In this document: positions 43,390-56,210 of the stretch, one piece after another
How the letters are laid out: each line of letters starts with the position of its first letter
How positions within the stretch are numbered: position 1 is the stretch's first letter
Assembly: GCF_000003195.3 (NCBI RefSeq)
Contig: NC_012878.2
Coordinates: 55,924,629-55,988,628, forward strand
Reading direction: 5' to 3'
DNA length: 64,000 bases
Source: Sorghum bicolor
Taxonomy: Eukaryota; Streptophyta; Magnoliopsida; Poales; Poaceae
Translations under genes and position numbers: made by a program
The notes under the pieces: generated by a model
The model's input: only the letters and a program-made list of their open reading frames with translations
Told to the model about the DNA's origin: nothing
Databases searched by the model: none

Positions 43390-44233
43390 GCATACAAGAA
43401 ACAAGCAGCCGAAACTGGAGGCTATATATGCCATTCATCATTTATTGTTTTTCATCAAGATCCTTTCTCCTCTTCGTCTCTCTAATAACCATGAAACAAA
43501 CCTAAAGAAAAGGTAAAGGTCTCCATTGGAATGGAGGAATGGATTATGTAGAATTGGATTAAAAAACAGGAATGTTTCCTAATGGAACATGTTGAAAAAA
43601 AAACATTTTTCCTCCATTGAATATTTGAATTGGAGGTTTCTAAAGTGATCTCCAACATTGTGGTTACGATTGCTTTGAGAAGTCCAATGCGCAATACGTT
43701 TCTCTCTGTTTTCTCGTCTAGATATGAAGCTCTTCAAGCAAAAGGAGAAAATTCCTGTGTTTGCTTCGTAAAACATCCAAATACCTCTGTTTTCTCTAAA
43801 AGTACCTTTTTTTTTTGCACAATTCATACATTTGGAACTTTATACTTCTAGATTGTTCCAAGGGAGGTCCAGGTAGAACCCCTTTTTTAGTATATAAGGA
43901 AGGTAAGCCTGATGCACGCTGCCACTCTATAAAGTCTAGAACCAAACACATCATCATCTTTAAAATTTGAAAATAAAAGAAAACAATAAAAGATGCCAGT
44001 TGAACTATTGCATCAGCCTCACATAGACAAAACAAGTTACCGTAGAATTCGGAGGCCCCTTTACCATTTGAGTGCAGGCAAAGGCAAACTGTCAGTTGCT
44101 AGTTACTAATTCGGAGCTGTGACACTGCTGACCCTTTGTTGTTGTTGTCCCCCAACGGCAAGTGCCCCCACAAGATGCCTCTCTCCTACCGAAAAAGGAA
44201 ACAAATTTGGCCAGCGCTACACCTCAAGCCGTC
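43390..44233. other. Upstream region of the bHLH gene
   Basis: AT-rich spacer without recognisable gene or repeat family. Confidence 0.45.
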
Positions 44234-44241
44234 TATAAAAG
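44234..44241 (+). promoter_or_regulatory. TATA box of the bHLH gene
   Basis: TATAAAAG in the context CCGTCTATAAAAGTCGCCC. It is followed by a C-rich region with CATCC start-like motifs around 44265-44280, about 370 bp before the start codon. Confidence 0.6.
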
Positions 44242-44638
44242 TCGCCCATCTGCACAGCCATCCACAGGGACCATCCTAGCTACCCACCCTGCACTACGCT
44301 GCAGCAGTCTTCAGAAATTCGTCAGTCACTGCAGATCGGTGCAGGCGGCCTGAACCTGCATCACCAAACCAATTCCTCAATCAATCTGCTACTGCGATTT
44401 GCGAGGCAGGTCAGGTACTGACGTAGTGCATGCCTAGCAGCTAGCTGAAAGATGATCTTGTTTCTTCTGCTATTGTAACGACTTTGTAATTGCAAATCGT
44501 CTCACAATTTGCACTGACAACAAGAGTTCAATTTGTTTGCACCTGCAATCTTGTTGCAGCAGTAAACCTGTACCAAGTCTTGTTGCCTGAGTTGGCTGTC
44601 GGCTCCGGCACGCCGGCGGTGTCGTAGGTGTATAGATC

Positions 44639-45844
44639 ATGGAGGACTTCGGCGGCTGGAGTATGCAGTATGCAGCAGATCCATGCCTGCCAAGCCGCCC
44701 GAGCGACGACGACGGCCTCCTCGGTGCCTTTCTAGGCGGCGGCTTCGACCTCCGTTCTGACCATGGCGGTCTCAGCGACCTGCCCTCGTCGCACCAGGTC
44801 CAGAACCTCATGCCCTGCCACGGCGGCGCGAGTCTTTCCGTTTCCGACGGATTCATGGGCCTGGACACGGCGGATATGCTCGCGAGCGTCACCGGCGCAC
44901 TGGACGACGGCCTCCTTGACACGTTCGCTTACGGTTCGGACGTCGTCGCCGCCGCCGCCGAGGAGCCCGCGCAGCCCACCGCGTCGAGCAACGCCTTCTC
45001 CTCCGGATACAGCAGCACCACGGGCGGCAATTACGGCAACATCTCCTCCGGCGAGTCCAACACGTGCAGCGGCGGCGGCGGAGGCCATGACACGGAGGTT
45101 GCGTCTCCCTGCGCCCTGTCGCGGTCGTCGGCGCTGCCTCAGGCAACGGCCGCGCTCGCCTCGAAGCGAAAGCTGGGGGGCAAGTACCCTGCGGTAGCCG
45201 CGACCACATCAACGGAGGCGCAGGTCGCTGCCCCGTGGCGTGGCGCAAAGCGCGACTCGGCGACGTCGTCGTCGTCGACCAGCATCACGTTCGCCGCCGG
45301 GCATGGTGACCACCATGCGGCAGGAGGATCGTCATCGTCGGCCGGCGGCGGGTACGAGTACGAGCCGGACTCGGAGGCGCTAGCGCAGGTGAAGGAGATG
45401 ATCTACCGCGCGGCGGCGATGCGGCCGGTGCACCAGCTCGTGTGCGGGGCCGGCACCGAGCCGGCGCCGTCGTCCCAGAGCAAGCCGCGGCGCAAGAACG
45501 TGCGGATCTCGAGTGACCCGCAGACGGTGGCGGCGCGGCTGCGGCGGGAGAGGGTGAGCGAGCGCCTGCGCGTGCTGCAGCGGCTCGTGCCGGGAGGTAG
45601 CCGGATGGACACGGCGTCCATGCTCGACGAGGCGGCCAGCTACCTCAAGTTCCTCAAGACGCAGGTCAAGGCGCTGGAGAGGGCGAACCCTAGCAATGGT
45701 GGCTACCACAACAGCAGCTTGCTGCCGCAGAGTTACACGGGGACGGGGAGCCTCGGTGTCGGTGGTGGTGGCACCGGTGTTGCCAATGGAAGAGATGGCG
45801 CCATTGATGGCTACGTAAATTCCAACAGGAACATGCACTTGTAG
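44639..45844 (+). CDS. bHLH transcription factor, bHLH87/HECATE-like (subfamily VIIIb), 401 aa
   Basis: Single-exon nuclear DNA-binding protein. The N-terminal two thirds are acidic, Ser- and Gly-rich and low in complexity (possible activation region). A conserved block EALAQVKEMIYRAAAMRPV (about 246-264) precedes the bHLH domain (about 284-347): KNVRISSDPQTVAAR, RERVSERLRVLQRLVPGG, then MDTASMLDEAASYLKFLKTQ. This arrangement fits the bHLH87, HEC and IND branch, which acts in axillary meristem, flower and fruit patterning. The basic region has Ala where E-box binders have Glu (AAR instead of AER), as expected for this atypical branch. The first ATG of the frame is used. Confidence 0.9.
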   Translation: MEDFGGWSMQYAADPCLPSRPSDDDGLLGAFLGGGFDLRSDHGGLSDLPSSHQVQNLMPCHGGASLSVSDGFMGLDTADMLASVTGALDDGLLDTFAYGSDVVAAAAEEPAQPTASSNAFSSGYSSTTGGNYGNISSGESNTCSGGGGGHDTEVASPCALSRSSALPQATAALASKRKLGGKYPAVAATTSTEAQVAAPWRGAKRDSATSSSSTSITFAAGHGDHHAAGGSSSSAGGGYEYEPDSEALAQVKEMIYRAAAMRPVHQLVCGAGTEPAPSSQSKPRRKNVRISSDPQTVAARLRRERVSERLRVLQRLVPGGSRMDTASMLDEAASYLKFLKTQVKALERANPSNGGYHNSSLLPQSYTGTGSLGVGGGGTGVANGRDGAIDGYVNSNRNMHL

Positions 45845-45974
45845 CGACGCATATATGTAACCATGGATGTGTGAGTGATTTATATGAGAGAACTACTACA
45901 GTACTCCTAGATTTTGAGGTCTTTAAAGTCTTCACTTTATTTCTGAGGAATAATAATCAAAACGATTTAATTTC

Positions 45975-45980
<6 letters not shown>

Positions 45981-46045
<65 letters not shown>
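45981..46045. repeat. (TC)n microsatellite, ~32 units
   Basis: An uninterrupted TC run about 135 bp after the bHLH stop codon, probably in or just beyond the 3' UTR. Confidence 0.95.
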
Positions 46046-46049
<4 letters not shown>

Positions 46050-46518
46050 GATCGGTGAAAGATGCAGTCGTGCTGCAGAAATGCTTTTAGGGATGCAAGG
46101 CGTATTTGCGGCGGGCTCATGGACAAAACCTTTATTTGCACTTTTCACAACTTCACATGCATGTGAGTTGTGACCATTTATATATCATCCTCTTTCGTCA
46201 TCGGGCCTTCTAGATACGCCTGAAATTCTTTAGCATCGTGCTCAATGTTGAGCACGAATCCCAAAGGCGAGGGTTCTGCACTGACAATGTTTTCCGTTCA
46301 CCTATGATCTTTTGTATTAGTAGGTTTAATATGGATTATAGGATATATCAATATTGTGTTGGTTGTATTACTATAATCCAATCCATATAGTCTGTGATGC
46401 TTAGATCATCTAGAGATTACTTTATCTTATTTAATATAATATACTAAGATGATCCAAACAGCCCCCTATTTGGAATATAGATGCGCATCAATCATCAGGA
46501 TTACAACAATACAATTAA

Positions 46519-46677
46519 GAGCCTGTGTGGATTCATTGCTCTAAACTTTAGAGCTAAAATCTCCAAACATGTGGTCTATAATTAGCTCTAAAAAATTTTA
46601 GCCCATCTCACATTGGGCTTACCTCAAAAGTGAGCTAAAGTGCTCTAAAGTTTAGAGATGGAAATCCAAACAGGCTC
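46519..46677. mobile_element. Tourist-like MITE, 159 bp
   Basis: The left end is GAGCCTGTGTGGATTC and the right end is GAAATCCAAACAGGCTC. The 3 bp target duplication TAA lies on both sides (46516-46518, 46678-46680). Internal GCTCTAAA..TTTAGAGC arms are also inverted. Confidence 0.85.
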
Positions 46678-46680
46678 TAA

Positions 46681-49600
46681 TGCTTGCCTTTTTAGCTAGC
46701 ATATGCCTCTCAAATCTCAATCAAGCACCAATGTCGCATAAGTCTTTAATTTATACTATGAGATAAAATGTGAATTCCACAGTATGTCCTTATATATTAT
46801 GGGATTGAAAGAGTATTCGAGTGGGGTAAAAATTATATTGTACTAACTAGAGAGTAGATGGACAAACAAAGACTTATTTCTATTTTTATAATATCTATGA
46901 CACACAAAAGGTGATATTGCATTGTCCGCTAAACCTGCATACTCCTCTTCCGTTCTTTTAGATGCCGTATTAATTAGGTTTATCCTAAGTTAAGCATTCT
47001 TATTAGGGAGTCTCTAAAGGAATCCAGTACGTGATTTATAAACTCCATCTTTTCTCTGTGAAGAAGCTGCTGTCCCTGCTTGACTAGCAAACGTTAAAAA
47101 GGGATGTGGAAAGGATCGAGTGGAGTACTCCGAATGGACGGGCCGGTTTATCGTTTCTTGTGCAGCAGCGCAGGGCATTGTCGTGTGCACGCTTTTTTGC
47201 TTGCGCCTTTCGGTTTTGGGAGCAATGTCGCGCTGACCCACTGCCCATTGGTAGCACACGTAATCATGTACTATACAGTATATTGTTAGGGTGCCCAATG
47301 CCAAACATTGGTTCTATATGTTTTCATCCTACCGAATTTATAGCAGTATTTTTCTCTTATAAGAAATGAACGAACACTTTTAGTGGTCAAGCAAACAAAC
47401 ATGGCCATTAATTCTCTATTGCTGCTGGGTGTCAACTGCCAAAGCGTGCTCTCTGACCAAATTAAGCTGCTGTGTGATTGCTCCGGCCTGCATGCTCCTC
47501 TGCTCACAGCTCACAACACATGTATGCGCCTCTCAGTCTCAACACGTTCACACTGGCTGCTTCTGGGTGCGAGACTTTCCAAGATCGCGCGTACGTAACA
47601 AACTCCCACATAATTAAAGGCCGCCCCCGCCATGGAAAAACCCGGGGGCGCGTCGCGCGCGGTTATTTGACTACCGAGAGTCTCCGAGAGGAGCTAGAAG
47701 AGGCAAGCCAGGGGCCGCGCCAGATCGTCGCGCGCGATGAGCCTATCATTCACCAGTCACCAGTGCCGTGTAGCAGCAGGAGGGCACTGACCGGAAGGAG
47801 CAGGGCACCAGGCACAGTTTGGTGATGCGAGCATGCCTCGAACAGAAACGGCTCGCCTATAAACTACTAGACGGCGTCGTATAGGTGGTCATCGGCCGGG
47901 TGACACACCAGCGTACGTGTAGCTCCCGCGCGTCCACGGATTAGTAAAGCTAGGGCCGTGTCATCAGTCGGCAGAGATGAATCAAGGTGTATATAGATAT
48001 ATACTCAACTTTTTTTTCACACCACGGAGTTCGTTACTCATCAAAAAATATGATTCGTTTGGATCCTTTGGAATTGGATTCATCCTAATTTAAGCACAAT
48101 TTAGTTAAGCTAATAAAGTTCTACATAGAATGTATTTGTATATTATTGTTATTCATACAAGGAATATAATTATGTGTTGCATTTCTACTATAAGTGAGAG
48201 CGTGTTATAAGTTGAAGAGTAGAAACATAGCATAATGATCTATATAGAATCAATTTCTATCTCTCACGTAAACTTCAAATATACTATTACACGTATACTA
48301 CATGAACATCACACAGTACATCCTAGAAACATCACGTGTATATTACGTAAATATTACAAAAATATATCATAGAAGACACCATAGAACATTACATGTATAC
48401 TTTGTGAACATCACATATATGCTATTTGAACATCACATGTATATGAGATAATATCTCCTACAACTAAAAAGAACAAAGTGTGGACATTTTTTTGGTGCAA
48501 CAATTGTTTGGTTCGTCTGCCTGCCTCCCCCTTGCGATACCGCGGCGTGTGCGCTGTACTTTCGATTTTTATAGTGCGCGCGCCGACAGGTGGGGCTTCG
48601 GGTTGCTCCGAGTCCTCTTCCAGACCGCACACGAGAGGTGACCACGGACACAAGCGTCGTGCCTAGCGCCTCGCCTCCCTCAAACCCTAGCCACACCTCT
48701 CTTCTTACCTTGCGGTTTCTGATGGCGGCGGCGCACGCGGCCCCCTGCATCTGTTAGCGGAGACGCATGCAGCCCCTCTTGACTGGTGCGCCGCCCCGAC
48801 CTCCCCATCCATGGTGTTGGCGTTGAGCACTCCGACGGTGCCGAGGACCAAGATGGCGTTGTACGAGCGAGTGCCTCGACGCCTCCATCGTAAAATGCCG
48901 CCACATCGTTGACGCCGTCCGCTGATCCACTCGCGCGGCCTCATGGCAAGCACAACGACCCACCTCCATCGTCCCGTCACAGGCCAGGTGAACCTCTGAG
49001 TGTAGAACGCACTAGATCTATTGTTCCAGCCTTTCAAGTTCTTTGATCTACCTTGCTCTTTCTATACATGTATTAGATAAGAAAGACAACAAGGATTCAT
49101 TGGCAGTCTGCCTTGAAGTAAAAAAAAAGGCCTATAGAAGGTGCTGCAGGTTATGTGATTAGTGTCGGTGGTGCCTTTTCAACAAAAAAAACTTAGATAA
49201 GGTGTACAAGAGGAAAACTCTTTGGTTGGATCATATATCTGCAAAGATTGTCTTGGTATTCAATGCAAATTTCTAGGTTGTTGGCTGTGAAGGTACCTAC
49301 AGGCAAGTAATGTTTTTCTATCTGAATTTATTAAAGATTGATGAATCTATAACCATTTTATAGACTCTGACGGCTGCTGAAAATTGCTTCTTGTCACAAT
49401 AAGGGGTCTAATGTACATATGTGACCTCTATTACAGGACTTACATTTCACAAAACTCATTAGTTTCTTTTTTTTGGTTGCATCTCCAGATGAGTCATCGG
49501 CCAATCATGCTTGCTGGTAACTATTTGTACATGCAGTCTTTAGTTTTCACTTACAACTTGAGATGGCTACTCTGAACTTTGCTGCATCTTATTGTTTGCT

Positions 49601-50794
49601 AAACTTTGCCGCATTATAGACTGTTTGCTTATAGCATTGTTTATGTGGGTTTCAGTTGTGTCCGTTGAACTGACCGATAAAATATGTCCGATGAAAATCA
49701 GTTGGTCCCAAATACCAACTCGTCCTCTTTCTACATAACCATGAGGGTCCATGACCTGTAAATAGATGCACTTCAGTTCTCATGTTCTTAGTATACATGA
49801 TCTCCGATTTGTAAATTAACATAGCAATTGTACAGGGGATGATGAAGCACAAACTTCTTAGGTAAGACATGGTTAAATCCATGGCTCAATGAGTTTATGG
49901 ACCTCCTATCAGATTATGAAGTTGCTAAGAGCAAAGTTGAGCCAATACATGCCACATCGTGCGACCTTATGGACGCGCAGGCCACCGCCGTTGTTGAGAC
50001 AGGCTGCAAGGGACCACCACTTGGCAAGGTGAGAACACGACGGAGCACGCCACCTCTGGTCTAGGTGAGGCCGTGGCAGGGCACCATCATCTATCGAGGC
50101 GTGAAGCCGGGCGGGGCCGCCTCCTCTCCCCCACGGTCTCTTGCGGTTTGCCTCTGACCACCGGTGTCGACAGGGACCGTGTCTGACACTACGAGGACTA
50201 CTGGATAATGTGGTGCGTGCCCTAGGAGGCAGCCATGGGAGGGCTCGGGATGCGGAGGCATGGGCTTGGGATGTGGGGGCGCCAGCGACACGGGTTCGAG
50301 ATGCGGCAACCGAATCCATTCTATCCCAGCTCACCGTCGCTCACTCCGTACTCATATATAGGTACAACACACCTCCATCCCAGGCTCCTAGCATCTGTCC
50401 CCTGTTTTGAACGAGCTTATACAATTCCTAAGATTTTTGCCTGAATGGTTTCTTGTCCGGTTGAGATATAATTTCCTATTTGTGTATAGGTACAAACCAC
50501 CTATTATTTTCTTTTCTTTACTAAAATTGTTATGACTTGATAATTTTGATTGGCTTGGTTTCTATTGAACTGACACACTATCAATATTTACTAAAGGCGT
50601 GCTTAGCGAAGAATTTTTGTGTTGTGCACAGTGCTCGGTGATGCCTACTTGCCTAGAATTTGGTATTGTACGTTATTTAATCTGGTTTCTATAAAATGCA
50701 CTAATCTCCGATAGCTCCTATAACAGTTATCAATATATCATGGTACTTGTACTAACTCAGCTATCAATCTTGTAGATCAGCAATCATAATCGAG
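46681..50794. other. Intergenic repeat DNA, possible Helitron cargo
   Basis: GC-rich islands at 47620-47960, 48500-48990 and 49960-50340 alternate with AT-rich stretches. At 48290-48440 the motif ACATCACATGTATA recurs with small changes. The islands look like exon or UTR pieces (for example CAAACCCTAGCCACACCTC at 48680), but no frame gives a recognisable protein on either strand. No 5' end of a Helitron was identified. Confidence 0.35.
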
Positions 50795-50802
50795 GATATA
50801 AG

Positions 50803-53800
50803 CAAAGTTCCGCTAGGCGTCGCCTTAGGCGCGACTAGGCGCTAGTCGAGGCCTGTCCGCCTAGATTAGGGGGTAGGCGGAGCTCTAGGCGACGGCGGCG
50901 CCTAGGCGATTCCAGGCGGCGCGGAGGCGGCGATTCGGCGCGCGGAGGCGTTCTAGGCGGCGCGGAGGCGGACGCAGCAGCCGGTCGCACAAAAAATTCC
51001 GCTCCCGCGGTCGCACACGCTGTTTTCTTCGAGCGCGGGAAAGGAAGCCGCGCGCGGGAAGGATAAGAGGGGGATGAGGCCGCGCGCGGGCAAAAAGGAA
51101 GCCACGGGCTCGGACGGCTGCTCACCTCCCTGCTGCGCCTGTGACCCTGCCTGGAAGCTCGTCCTCGCCGCCGGTCGTGCTCGTGCCCGCCTGGAAGCAT
51201 CCCTCCCGCCGGCTTCGTCCACCAGCGGGCGCACCCCTCCCCCGACGTCTGCTTGCTCCTGCAGTCCTGCTCCCCTCCCCCGACGACTTCTTCATCTCCT
51301 CGACTCCTCCCTTAGCGGCAGCCCCAGGTGGCAAGGTGAATCCCCTCCCCCATTGGCTGCTTCTGATCCCCTCCCCTGCTTTTGTATGTGGATGGATTTT
51401 GACTGATTCTGAATGCATTGCTTTGCTATTGAGTGATGTGCTATTGTCATTGCCTGAATTGATACTTTCTGGTTAAGGCAGTGTATAGCTTGTCCTTGTG
51501 TTTGACTGAATCTGAATGGATTATGTGAACTTTAAATGACTAAATCTAAAGCTAGTGTATAGCAGTTAGCAGTATAGCTTAGCTGCAGCTACTTGAGTTT
51601 AGGTTTCTTGTCAATGACTTGTTAGTTGCTCACTGAACCCTTGAGCCTTGAGTTTAGGATGTCAACAACAGAAACAAATACTACAGCTGCTGCACCTGCA
51701 CGTGAGAATGAAGGAGTAAATCTCTTGAAAAGGAATTCAGATGATGTGGGATGGGAATACGGGGTTCTTGTTGATCCTAAGAACAAGGACAAGGTGAAGT
51801 GCAAATTCTGTAACAAGGTGATGCAAGGGGGAATTTATCGTTTGAAGCAGCATGTGGCCCATGATGGAAAGAATGCGACGAAATGCCCAAAGAGCACAGA
51901 TAAAGCTAAAGACAAGTGCCAGAAATCAATAGATGGTGCAAAAAGGAAGAGGGCAGAGATGGTGGTTCGTGAGCTAGAACTTAGAGAGGAAGTGAATGTA
52001 TCTCGAGTTGGAGAAGAGTCAGAGGAAGTCACCTGTGTTGGAAGTTCAGAGCCTCACAAATTGGGGCCCATGGACAAATGGACAAAGGCTATTGATCCTA
52101 AAGCAACCAGAAGTGAATCTTTGCAGCAACAGAGGCTGAACAAGGAGTTGTGGAAAGAAAGAACACATGAGGTGCACAAATATATTGCAAGATGGGTCTA
52201 TACTCATGGTAATTCACTTTTCTGTTATTATGTACTGTTGTGTCATTTGTGAATGTAGGAAACATTTCAGAACATTAATTATTATGTTTTTTTGGTAGGA
52301 ATTTCATTCAATGCATGTGACAATGATGAGTTCAAGCAGATGTGTGAAGCCATTGGCCAGTTTGGACCTGGACTTGAACCTCCATGTCAGGATTCTCTGC
52401 GAGAGAAATTGCTAGAAGAAGAATATGCAAGAACCAAGAGGTTGCTGCAAGAATGTGAAGCCGAGAAGATGAAGAATGGGTGCTCTATTATGACTGATGC
52501 ATGGACAGACAGGAAGAGGAGAAGCATAATGAACCTGTGCACCAATTGTGCTGATGGAACAAGCTTTATCAGCTCAATGGAGATGTCAGATGTGTCACAC
52601 ACAAGTGAAGTCATCTTTGAACTAGTGGACAAAGCAATTGAAGACATTGGTCCAGAAAATGTTGTGCAAGTAGTGACAGATAATGCCTCTAACAACATGG
52701 GAGTAAAGAAGCTATTGCTTGAGAAGAGACCACAAATATTTTGGACCTCTTGTGCAACCCACACAATAAACCTGATGCTGTAAGGAATTGGCAATTTGGC
52801 TCGGTTCAAGAAGGTGATTGAGCAAGCAAAGGCATTCACTATATTTGTCTATGGGCACACAAGAACATTAGAATGCATGAGATATTTCACAGAGGGGAAA
52901 GAGATAGTAAGGCCAGGAGTGACTAGGTTTGCTTCAACTTTTCTCACATTGAATAGCATACTAGAGAAGAAGGACCAGCTAAGAAAGATGGTGGTTCATA
53001 ATAGGTGGGACTCACTGAGGGATGTAAAATCAAAGAAAGGAAAAGATGCCACGGCTATTGTATTGAATCCAACCTTCTGGAAGGATGTGAAGCTAACCGT
53101 GAGTGTTTTTGAGCCACTGTTCAAAGTTCTCCGCTTGGTTGATGGGGATGTGAAACCATCCATGGGTTTCGTTTATGGAGAAATACTAAAGGCAAAGAAA
53201 GAGATCAAGGAGTCCTTGGGCAATAATGAGTCTCGGTTCAAGGAGGTCATTGCTATTGTTGACAAGAAGATGAAGGGAAGACTTGATTCTCCACTGCATT
53301 TGACAGCTTATTTGCTGAATCCACACTACAGTTATGCTAATCCAGCAATCTTTGATGAGCCCAGAAGGATTTATTAGTTGTGTGGAGACCTTCTACTATC
53401 ATGATGAAGATAAGCAAGATCAGGCTGCCCATGTTGACCTGAGAAAGTTTCAAAACAGGGAAGGACCATTTAGCAAGAAGCTGGCAAGGACTTTCCAAAA
53501 TTTTGATTACAACCTAGGTAGAGGTAGTACCATTTACAACATGATTGTTTGTTGTTTTCAGCTCACAATAAATTAATTGTACCTACTAACTAAAAGTGGT
53601 GTTTTCATTCATTCCAGCATCATGGTGGCGGCTGTATGGAACTGAAGTACCAGCCTTACAGAAGATGGCAACAAGGATCCTTTCTTTGACATCAAGTAGC
53701 TCTAGTTGTGAAAGAAATTAGAGCGGGTTTGAAGCGGTAAGTAGCTATCTGCTGTCAACATTTCAGGAGTTTTTGAATTAAATTGCAGACCTGAACATGT

Positions 53801-54878
53801 TCTTATTTTAAATCTATAGATACACACTAAGAAGAGAAATAGGCTTACTACAACACGTCTCAACAAGTTAGTCTACATTCAGTTCAACTCCAAGCTGCTT
53901 AATAAGAGAGAGAAAATCAAGTCAAAGAAGATCATTGATGTTCTCTTGTCTAATGATACAACTGAAGCTCAAGGATTTTTGCATGAGAATGGAGATGATT
54001 CTGCATTAGTGGTCTATAGAGATGAGGAGGAGGAAGAAGAGATGGAAGGTACTGGGATACCTTGGTCTGTTCTTGGAGATGCAGTGGGAGCAGAAGAACA
54101 ACTTCAGCTGCGTAGGAGTGCTAGAGTGAGAGAGCTCTATGAAGGAGAAGAGTTTGAATCTGATAAAGAAGAGTTTGATGAAGATGAGGATGACTACTTG
54201 GAACCCTATTGAAGAAGGAAGATGATATGGTCCTGGGGCCTTTTCGCATGTCATGGTTTATCTTTTGTGATGCATTCATGCATATATGTGCAATGTGCCA
54301 ATGTGTGTCTTAAACTTGTGAACTGTTGCTACTGTGTGCCTGTGTGACTGTTTTTCTTCTTTTCTGAGAACTATGTGTTGTCTGAACAAGACCTTTTATG
54401 AATTGTGTTGTGCACTTGTACTGCTGTCCTGTCCACTTGTCTCTGATTAATAGCTGTTGCTGATCTGCTATGCTGTGTTCATTGAATGGATGGGAGATGA
54501 CTGGTAAACAGATAAGTATCAACTTGCTATTTTCTATTTATTTGATGAACTACTTGCTGTGTATTGAAGTATTAAGTTTTGCAAGCTGTCAATCCTTGCT
54601 GTAGGACTAAGAACAACATGTCTATTGATTATTGAGCCTAAGCCACTAAGATATGTCTACTACCCTCTATTTTATATAGATTCAGCTAGTATATGCTTCT
54701 TATTAATTCAGCATTTTCTGCTGTATATAATATATATATATATATGTATATATATTATTTAGTAAATTGGCAAAATGCCTAGCAAAACACCTAGGAACGC
54801 CTAGGCTGGCCTAGGCTAGCCTAGGCGCTAGGCTAGGGGTCATCGCCTAGAGAGCGCCTAGCGCCTAGCTGAACTTTG
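50803..54878 (+). mobile_element. Full-length hAT transposon, 4076 bp, with 8 bp target duplication
   Basis: Ends CAAAGTTCCGCTAGGCG and CGCCTAGCTGAACTTTG are inverted with one mismatch. The perfect 8 bp direct repeat GATATAAG flanks them (50795-50802, 54879-54886). Both subterminal regions (50803-50960 and 54770-54870) hold many copies of CCTAGGCG/TAGGCG, likely transposase-binding sites. The interior carries a broken transposase gene on the plus strand and, between 50960 and 51400, a GC-rich leader. The preserved ends and target repeat point to fairly recent insertion. Confidence 0.93.
51659..54212 (+). pseudogene. hAT transposase pseudogene (BED zinc finger, DUF659, dimerisation domain)
   Basis: Exons about 51659-52208, 52299-53517, 53618-53736 and 53820-54212. 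The first encodes a BED zinc finger (CKFCNKVMQGGIYRLKQHVAH). The second encodes the DUF659 region (SIMTDAWTDRKRRSIMNL, VVTDNASNNMGVKKLL, SCATHTINLML). The third holds the hAT C-terminal dimerisation motif (WWRLYGTEVPALQKMATRIL, SSSCERN). The fourth is an acidic tail ending DYLEPY. Three lesions disable it: a TAA stop at 52781 in the middle of the RNase-H-like region, a frameshift near 53360, and a TAG stop at 53719 where the family has Trp. The lesions are described only as breaks. The element is not autonomous now. Confidence 0.88.
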
Positions 54879-54886
54879 GATATAAG

Positions 54887-56073
54887 GAAATGTAAACATA
54901 TTATTTCACAGAAACTATGCAAAGATCTGTCACATCTGGTACCAGGCTAACTTCCTCGGTATGTGTTCAATCCAATTCTTTAGACTCTGTTGTGCACTAT
55001 CCGGAAGTGTAGTGGACTATTGTTCCGTAATAATGGTTTGCGGATTGTAAGATGACTATTTACATCTGTGCTAATAATACTGAAATTTGAGTGGCGCACT
55101 GCACTTTATAGAAGTTTAGGCACACTGTTTTCAGGGGATGTTCCTAAGCAAGCTGATACAAGTGAGCTGAATTTGTTTTCAATGTGACTGCATATATTAT
55201 CTTCAAATTTGTAGATTGGATAGTTCTTGGATAGTTGGATCTTGGTCCCATTAATGAATTATATTAAGGTACTTCACCGGACTGCTATTTCATCGTCTTT
55301 TTCTGCAGGAATGAGATGTTTTTAGTGTTCAGTGTACACGTCGAGCTTTGAGGACGACACAAAGAGGACAAGCTCGGCAAGGGTGGTCCGAGCGTCGTGC
55401 GACCACGCGCATAGGTGGTGAACGTGGATCCTTAAGGTGTGAAAAATAAGAAAAACATTATACAGATTTTTTTTGATATCCACATCACAATACTTAGATA
55501 TCAACTGATATCAACAGCAGGAGCAACACGTCAATTCCTTTTGAGTTGAGTTGTACGTTTGAGCATCAACGTAACCCCTTTTTTCTAACATTATTTGGGT
55601 GCTCAGTAGAATCTACTAGAATAATATTTTTGAATGAGGGGCAGTACGTCTAGAGTCTGCTTGTACCTGAGAGAGATTCATGTAGTTTTTAATCAACTTA
55701 TAGCTCCTCAACCAAACGCATCCAAAAGTAGGGGTGATGGTGCAGTGAAATTTGAACAAGCTAAAAGCTCCTTCTGGTTATACAATATACAAGACATCAA
55801 TATTAATGAATCTGACTTTTGCGACACATTTATACGATGAGTTGTTTAAAGGTTTTATGAGGTTTTTAAGACGTGCAGTATTACTCATGTGACAGGCATT
55901 AGTATTTACATATATACTCAAATATGTGTACAGGATGGTATGAAGTTCGTGGATGTATTAGCGCATGAAAGAAACATATATCAATTATAGTATTGTTATT
56001 TTAGCGTACAATGCGTATGTTTTTAGTATAAAATTTTAGTTGTCCCGTAGCAACGCACGGGCATACTACCTAA
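54887..56073 (+). mobile_element. Helitron 3' end
   Basis: The sequence ending GTTGTCCCGTAGCAACGCAC then GGGCATACTACCTAA has the Helitron 3' features: a hairpin (stem CCCGT/ACGGG) about 10 bases before a CTRR terminus (CTAA, 56070-56073), followed by T. This hairpin is common in grass Helitrons. The 5' end (expected TC after A) was not located. The start given here is only the edge of the nested hAT; the element may extend left of 50795. Confidence 0.65.
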
Positions 56074-56156
56074 TGAAAAATATAAAAGTAAACCAATAAA
56101 AATTATTAAAGTAATTATTTAGAGAAAAATAGCAAAGAAGAAAAAATGCACATAAA

Positions 56157-56210
<54 letters not shown>

